64,000 bases of DNA. It comes from Nitrospirales bacterium. Lineage in GTDB: Bacteria > Nitrospirota > Nitrospiria > Nitrospirales > UBA8639. Positions 59,605 through 64,000 of this stretch are shown piece after piece. Made by a program: the position numbers and the translations under genes. The stretch spans positions 124,001-188,000 of the forward strand of contig JAJEJG010000006.1 in assembly GCA_022828225.1 (NCBI GenBank), in the 5' to 3' direction. The notes under the pieces were generated by a model, which was not told the origin of the DNA, did not search any database, and saw nothing but the letters and a program-made list of their open reading frames with translations. How positions within the stretch are numbered: position 1 is the first letter of the stretch; the number at the start of each line of letters is the position of its first letter.

Positions 59605-62175
59605 ATGAATAGATCATCATGGACTCGACTTTCACGTCTACGCTTCCTCGAACGTCTTGCCAACACCATTCTGGTCGTTGGATTGACGGCTCTCGCGGCA
59701 ATAACGGCAATCACGCCGCAAATCCGTGCAGCCGACTGGATCCCATCCGTGGCCGGCAATATTCCCACTGCTCAGGCGGACGCGGTGCGTCCCCTCACCG
59801 TGATCGACAGGGAGGATATCGAACTGTCCGGCATGAGAAACGTCTATGACCTGTTGAATTCATCCCACGGGCGAGGGTACTTCAACAACTTCGGCATCTT
59901 TCGGCCGTTCGTGGCCGGATCCAGCCGCGTCGCAGTACTCATCAACGGCCGCCGGGTTTCCGATTCGATTGTCGATCTTCACACCCTGCCGATATCGGGT
60001 GTCGAGCGTATCGAGATCCTGGGCGACAGCGCCGCGGCCTTGCGCGGCGGACACGCCATCGGCGGCGCGATCAACATCGTGCTCAAGCGCGATCTTGAAG
60101 GCCTCGAGATTCAGGCAAGCCCTGCATGGACGACCCAAACCGGCGGTGATTTCGGTCAGGGAAGCGTCTTATGGGGAAGCGCGCTCGGACGAGGGCATAT
60201 CACGATCGGGGCAGACCTGTTTCGGAGAGAGCAAATCCGCGACCGGGACCGGAGTTACAGCCGCGCCTCATGGACTCCGGGAGGCTTATTCGCCGATACG
60301 ACCGGTGTTTCGACAGGCGGCAACACCCTTTTGATCAGGACGGACAACAAAACAGTCGGACGTCCTCTGGGCGACTGCGAAGGCAGCGCCTATACCGGCG
60401 TGCTTGCCCAACCGCCGGGCGCCTCATCCGGCGAAGGCTGCGGCTTTGCATACGCCGACGTCGCGTGGCACCTGCAACCGTATGCCCGTTATGAGCGGGA
60501 GAGCATGTTTTTCAATTTCGATCATCCGCTGGGAAAGGACGCGGACGTGTACCTCGACTTCAGAGCTGCCTGGGACGACACGGCAGAACGCTATGCTCCA
60601 TCAGTCGGCACCTTTTCCTTTACTCCCTCGGAGACGCTCAAACAGAGATTGCGGCAGGACCCCGAAATTGACACTCTTCCGGACAGGGTCCGTGTCGCCC
60701 ATCGATTCGTCGGCCACGGCAATCGAGATTGGCGAACGGATACGGATGAATACGACCTCACGCTGGGTTTCCGTGGCCGGTTCGTCGACAGGATCAACTA
60801 CAATACCTACGTCCGGTATTATCGTCACGATACCCTGACAATCGGCGATACGTTCGTGAGCGAGTCGCTGGCACAGCAAGCCATCGAAGAGGGTCGCTAT
60901 GACATCGAAAACCCGTTTTCGACGGACACGACACATCTGGCAGCCATCCGCGACACCGGACTCAGACAGACCCGCGACCAAGTCACGGATCATAAGACGG
61001 CCCGCATCGTCTTCGACGGTCCGGCGTTCGCACTCGGCGGACGGGACGTGAAATGGGCCGCGGGCGCCGCATTCGCCCATGAGGAACGGAGGAACATCTA
61101 CGATTATCGGGATACCGGTAACAGGTCCTACGAAGCCTCGGACGTGCTCGGATCGAGTGGCAACTCGTTCTCGGGCGAACGCCGACGCTGGTCCGCGTTT
61201 ACGGAAGTCTCCCTCCCCGTGCGCAACGATTGGGATCTTGTCCTCGCGGGGCGGCTCGACGAACACGACGACGTAGGCACGGCTTTTTCCCACCAGATCA
61301 CGAGCCGATACCGATTGCACCAGGCAATCACGCTTCGCGGGTCCTGGAATCAAGCATCCAGGGCTCCCAGCCTGTCATCTCTACACCAACTCCAAGCAAG
61401 CAGCTATCCATACATTTGTGATAGAAAAACGTTCGCCGGCAACTTGCAGAATTGCCCCAGATATCAAGTGGAGCGCACGTTCGGCGGGAATCAAAACCTC
61501 AAGCCGGACGATGCCGAGAGTTTCAGCCTCGGGGCCGTGATGAGCCTGGGGCCGTTTTCCTTGAGCGCGGACTGGTTCAGGATCGGGATGACCGACATTC
61601 CGACCCGGTTGTCTGCGCAGTCTATCATCGACCTGGAAGCGGAAGGACGGTTACCCTCAGGCGTGACCGTGACACGCGATGGAGATTTCATTGCCCTGAT
61701 CGAAAGCCCGTTGGTCAACGGCGGGGAAAGCGACCTTGCCGGATTCAACGTTCAGGGCAACATGGACTGGAAAACCGATTGGGCGGACGTGGTCTTTGCT
61801 GCCTACTGGTCACACCTTACTGAAAACGAATTTCGTGTAGCCGGAGAAGTCCAACCAGGCGACTACCCGCGAAATCGCGTCCATGCACTGCTTCGCGTAA
61901 GCAGAAGCGGCGTGACCGCGAACTGGAGCGTCATTGGGGTTTCAGGCTATTCAAACGTACTGGGAACTGCCCGTTACAAGGCGTGGATGGGGAACAACGT
62001 CACAATCCAATGGCACGATGCATTGGGCGTGAAAGGAATGGACCTGGCAGGCGGCATCCTCAATATCGGCAATCGCGGTCCGTCAACGGCCACCCAACAG
62101 GAAGTCGACCGGACTCAGGATTCCACCAGGGGGCGTACGTTCTTCCTGACCGCCAAAATCTCGTTCGACCCGTGA
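59605..62175 (+). CDS. TonB-dependent outer-membrane receptor
   Basis: 856 residues from the ATG at 59605, with GAGGGA upstream (a TTG at 59587 is less likely). The signal peptide is about 40 residues. The plug domain is recognisable: VIDREDIELSGMRNVYDLLN, VAVLINGRRVSD, SGVERIEILGDSAAALRGGHAIGGAINIVLKR. The remaining 620 residues are barrel strands ending RTFFLTAKISFDP with a terminal aromatic pattern. Ligand unknown: the barrel has no visible iron-siderophore or cobalamin marker. No TonB, ExbB or ExbD gene is in the window. Confidence 0.9.
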   Translation: MNRSSWTRLSRLRFLERLANTILVVGLTALAAITAITPQIRAADWIPSVAGNIPTAQADAVRPLTVIDREDIELSGMRNVYDLLNSSHGRGYFNNFGIFRPFVAGSSRVAVLINGRRVSDSIVDLHTLPISGVERIEILGDSAAALRGGHAIGGAINIVLKRDLEGLEIQASPAWTTQTGGDFGQGSVLWGSALGRGHITIGADLFRREQIRDRDRSYSRASWTPGGLFADTTGVSTGGNTLLIRTDNKTVGRPLGDCEGSAYTGVLAQPPGASSGEGCGFAYADVAWHLQPYARYERESMFFNFDHPLGKDADVYLDFRAAWDDTAERYAPSVGTFSFTPSETLKQRLRQDPEIDTLPDRVRVAHRFVGHGNRDWRTDTDEYDLTLGFRGRFVDRINYNTYVRYYRHDTLTIGDTFVSESLAQQAIEEGRYDIENPFSTDTTHLAAIRDTGLRQTRDQVTDHKTARIVFDGPAFALGGRDVKWAAGAAFAHEERRNIYDYRDTGNRSYEASDVLGSSGNSFSGERRRWSAFTEVSLPVRNDWDLVLAGRLDEHDDVGTAFSHQITSRYRLHQAITLRGSWNQASRAPSLSSLHQLQASSYPYICDRKTFAGNLQNCPRYQVERTFGGNQNLKPDDAESFSLGAVMSLGPFSLSADWFRIGMTDIPTRLSAQSIIDLEAEGRLPSGVTVTRDGDFIALIESPLVNGGESDLAGFNVQGNMDWKTDWADVVFAAYWSHLTENEFRVAGEVQPGDYPRNRVHALLRVSRSGVTANWSVIGVSGYSNVLGTARYKAWMGNNVTIQWHDALGVKGMDLAGGILNIGNRGPSTATQQEVDRTQDSTRGRTFFLTAKISFDP

Positions 62176-62228
62176 AGCGGGCATCAGAAGATCCTCTTAT
62201 CCCAACAGTTTTTTAGCCGCTTCGCATG

Positions 62229-62310
62229 CCCCCCTCACCCCGGCTCCTTCGACAAACTTCCTTCGACTCCGCTCAGAACAGGCTCTCTCCCTCCAGGGGA
62301 GAGGGAGTAG
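62229..62310 (+). repeat. Repeat family D element interrupted by a family C repeat
   Basis: CCCCTCACCCCGGC (to 62244) and CTCTCTCCCTCCAGGGGAGAGG (from 62283) are the two parts of a family D element. Between them lie 38 bp (62245-62282) with two TCCTTCGAC copies and CGACTCCGCTCAGAACAGG, a family C repeat. The same C repeat interrupts the B half-element at 29331. Confidence 0.7.
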
Positions 62311-63789
62311 TTAATAGATTTTCTTGTCGAAGTCGTACCGGAAGCCGAGGCTGAACTTGTTGACGACTCCGGTGTCGGTCCAGGCATTGCGAACCGGGTT
62401 TCCGGCACCATCCGTCCTCGGATCGCCGTTCTCATCGACGGCCACCAGCGTCGGGTTGCCGAAATCGTCGCGCACCCATTCGACGAACACGTCCATGGCC
62501 GGATTCAACTCCTTGATCAGCGTGACCGCGTTCCCGATCAGGCTCGGCCCCCGGTCAAGCGGACTTTTATTGTTGCTGTCCCTGTCATGGAGATAGACGT
62601 CAAACAGAGTTTTCCACCCGCCGCCCAAATCGTAAGTGCCCAACAGATCCAGCGTATAGCGATTCTGTTTCAGAGCAACGTCCCCGGGATAAATCGCACC
62701 CTCAAAGTGGCGAAGGTACTGATACGTGAAACCGAGATACAGGTCGTCGGTCGCCTGCCACCGCCCGCCCACACCGATAAAATCCCTTCTCGTATCACTG
62801 CCGCCCAGCCGGTTGACGTTTCTGTTGGGATCGTAAATCGAACCGTCGGGTCCGACAGAGGCCGTCCCTTTCGGCGCATTCGCTCTCAGGTATGAGACGC
62901 CGAGATAAAACGGTCCGTCATAGGCGATACCGATGGAAGCCGCGTCAACGTGGTCCGGATCGGTTGCGGTCCTGAGGCCATCGCCTTCGAACACTCTCTG
63001 ACCGCTCCCCGTGCATTCGCCCGCGTTGTTCGGCCTTACACGATCGCCTATTCCTATACCGCTGCACCCCTCGCCGTTGACCTGGAGCATGGCGGCCAGT
63101 TGAATGTCGCCGAACCGGTTGGCGTATTGGATCTGGTTATTACTCCGAAAAGCGCCCTCTTCGTTAAAGCCATAAGGACTCCGGCGATTGTAGAAAATGT
63201 CGCTGCCTTCCGTCACGATCCTGTAGTGCGCGTCCCACTGTTTCCCGATGGCCAGATAGCCGTATCCGGAGTGTTCCACCCCGATGTAGGCCAGCCGGGC
63301 GTCACCCCAGTCGCCGTTCTGTTCAAGGTCGACGTCCCATTCACCCCCCATGAACGCGGAGAGATTGTTGTTCACTCTGGATTCGGCTTTAATGCCGACG
63401 CGCGACAACGCATCGGTAACGTCCGTGGACGTGTCTTTCCCGTCACGGTAGGTCACCCTGGGCCAGAACCGGCCGTAAAGAGATACCACGGTCGCTTTTT
63501 CATCCCGTTTCGGAAGTTCAATGGCCTGGACGACTTCGACGACCTTCTCAAGCTTTTTCCGGTCTTGCTCCAGCTTCTCCCGTTCCCGCTTGGCCTTCTT
63601 CAACTCCAGTTTCAGCTTTGATGCGGATTCCAGGATTTTCTCCAGTTTCTTCCGCTCCTGCTCCGCCCTTTCCAACGCCCGTTCAAGCCCGGCAATCCGC
63701 GCTTCCAATTCGTCCATCGTCGCCGCGTTGACCGGCGCCGCGGACAAGAACAGCAACAGCCCAAACCCCGTCAGTATTCTCACAATCAT
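62311..63789 (-). CDS. Gram-negative porin with N-terminal coiled coil
   Basis: 492 residues from the ATG at 63789; a GTG at 63810 would add seven. The signal peptide is IVRILTGFGLLLFLSAAPVNAA. Residues 25-80 are a coiled coil (LEARIAGLERALERAEQERKKLEKIL...), which may trimerise the protein or tie it to peptidoglycan. The rest is a 16-stranded-type porin (VVSLYGRFWPRVTYRDG, ALSRVGIKAESRVNNNLSAFMGGEWDVD) ending KFSLGFRYDF. It allows passive solute uptake. It follows directly after the symporter gene, suggesting co-transcription. Confidence 0.85.
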   Translation of the reverse strand: MIVRILTGFGLLLFLSAAPVNAATMDELEARIAGLERALERAEQERKKLEKILESASKLKLELKKAKREREKLEQDRKKLEKVVEVVQAIELPKRDEKATVVSLYGRFWPRVTYRDGKDTSTDVTDALSRVGIKAESRVNNNLSAFMGGEWDVDLEQNGDWGDARLAYIGVEHSGYGYLAIGKQWDAHYRIVTEGSDIFYNRRSPYGFNEEGAFRSNNQIQYANRFGDIQLAAMLQVNGEGCSGIGIGDRVRPNNAGECTGSGQRVFEGDGLRTATDPDHVDAASIGIAYDGPFYLGVSYLRANAPKGTASVGPDGSIYDPNRNVNRLGGSDTRRDFIGVGGRWQATDDLYLGFTYQYLRHFEGAIYPGDVALKQNRYTLDLLGTYDLGGGWKTLFDVYLHDRDSNNKSPLDRGPSLIGNAVTLIKELNPAMDVFVEWVRDDFGNPTLVAVDENGDPRTDGAGNPVRNAWTDTGVVNKFSLGFRYDFDKKIY

Positions 63790-63810
63790 GTCCGTTAAGG
63801 TCCCCGGCAC

Positions 63811-64000
63811 TCAGGCGGACTGCTTCCGTTCGTCAAAATATTCCCGCGTCACCTTGAACACCATCGGCGCCAGCAACAACAAACCCACCAGGTTGGGAAT
63901 GGCCATCAGGCCGTTCAAGGTATCCGACAGATTCCAGACGAACTCGACTTTCACGTTGGCAAAACCCAATGCCGCCGCGATCCATAACACCCGGTAGATG
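63811..64000 (-). CDS. AGCS-family sodium:amino acid symporter, C-terminal end
   Basis: The minus strand ends in 62 codons to a stop at 63811-63813 (IYRVLWIAAALGF, VWNLSDTLNGLMAIPNLVG, LLLLAPMVF, then EYFDERKQSA). VWxLSDTxNGLMAIPNL is the last membrane region of the alanine/glycine:cation symporters. The start lies outside the window. The stop is next to the porin start, so symporter and porin form one minus-strand unit. Confidence 0.85.
   Translation of the reverse strand, partial: IYRVLWIAAALGFANVKVEFVWNLSDTLNGLMAIPNLVGLLLLAPMVFKVTREYFDERKQSA

Overview
The window reads as an ordinary chromosomal segment of a Gram-negative, heme-making, probably oxygen-respiring bacterium. It has a TonB-dependent receptor, two outer-membrane porin-like proteins, an MltF-type lytic transglycosylase, an FAD-type protoporphyrinogen oxidase, a bifunctional PutA and a c-type cytochrome lipoprotein. 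Gene content (two-subunit pyruvate carboxylase, CysO/Mec-type sulfur carriers, alginate-export-type porin beside modABC) made me think of the Nitrospirota (Nitrospira-like). That is an impression only; no rRNA or species marker is present. Most genes look mid-GC and share one codon style. The clear exception is a very GC-rich histidine kinase gene at about 56.2-58.5 kb.

Layout. 0-2.1 kb: lytic transglycosylase, a coiled-coil gene broken by a 7-bp tandem duplication, and a class III sirtuin. 2.2-7.3 kb: a sulfur-carrier island with two ubiquitin-like carriers, two E1-like adenylyltransferases, two PLP enzymes (cysteine synthase, threonine synthase-like), a NIL-domain protein and a JAMM protease. 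7.8-13.2 kb (minus strand): regulator, porin, modA, modB, modC for molybdate. 13.4-15.5 kb: M3 peptidase and a lone Lrp-type ligand domain. 15.7-22.3 kb (minus): hemE, hemG, acylphosphatase, apt, a DksA-like protein with a histone H1-like tail, queC and cytochrome c, preceded by small unknown genes. 22.5-40.3 kb: FmdB-type protein, PstS-like binding protein, pycA/pycB, hydrolase, tenA, coaE, trxB, thiI, a catalytically degenerate dienelactone-hydrolase fold, putA, SDR and bioD. 40.9-44.7 kb (minus): the aroQ-efp-accB-accC-thiE string. 44.9-53.5 kb: Cas4-like/DUF2779 nuclease fusion, DUF4112, hemW, methyltransferase, tRNA-Leu(UAA), sugar-nucleotide epimerase, clpS, H1-like protein and proC. 53.7-56.1 kb: two tandem paralogous secreted HEAT-like proteins. 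56.2-59.0 kb: a foreign-looking hybrid kinase, phased A-tracts and an array of TGCTATG heptamers spaced by about one helical turn. 59.0-64 kb: secreted protein, TonB receptor, porin and the end of an AGCS-type symporter.

The most interesting system is the 2.2-7.3 kb island. Each half pairs a ubiquitin-like sulfur carrier with an E1 and a PLP enzyme. Both carriers end with residues beyond the Gly-Gly (GGGA and GGGHD), and a JAMM protease with all its metal ligands lies at the end of the island. This suggests proteolytic activation followed by thiocarboxylate-dependent cysteine and possibly homocysteine synthesis. The second remarkable area is 56.1-59.0 kb, where pieces of a small intergenic repeat (family B) flank the GC-rich kinase and the helically phased heptamer array. 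Four families of short intergenic repeats (A to D) occur, some nested in one another.
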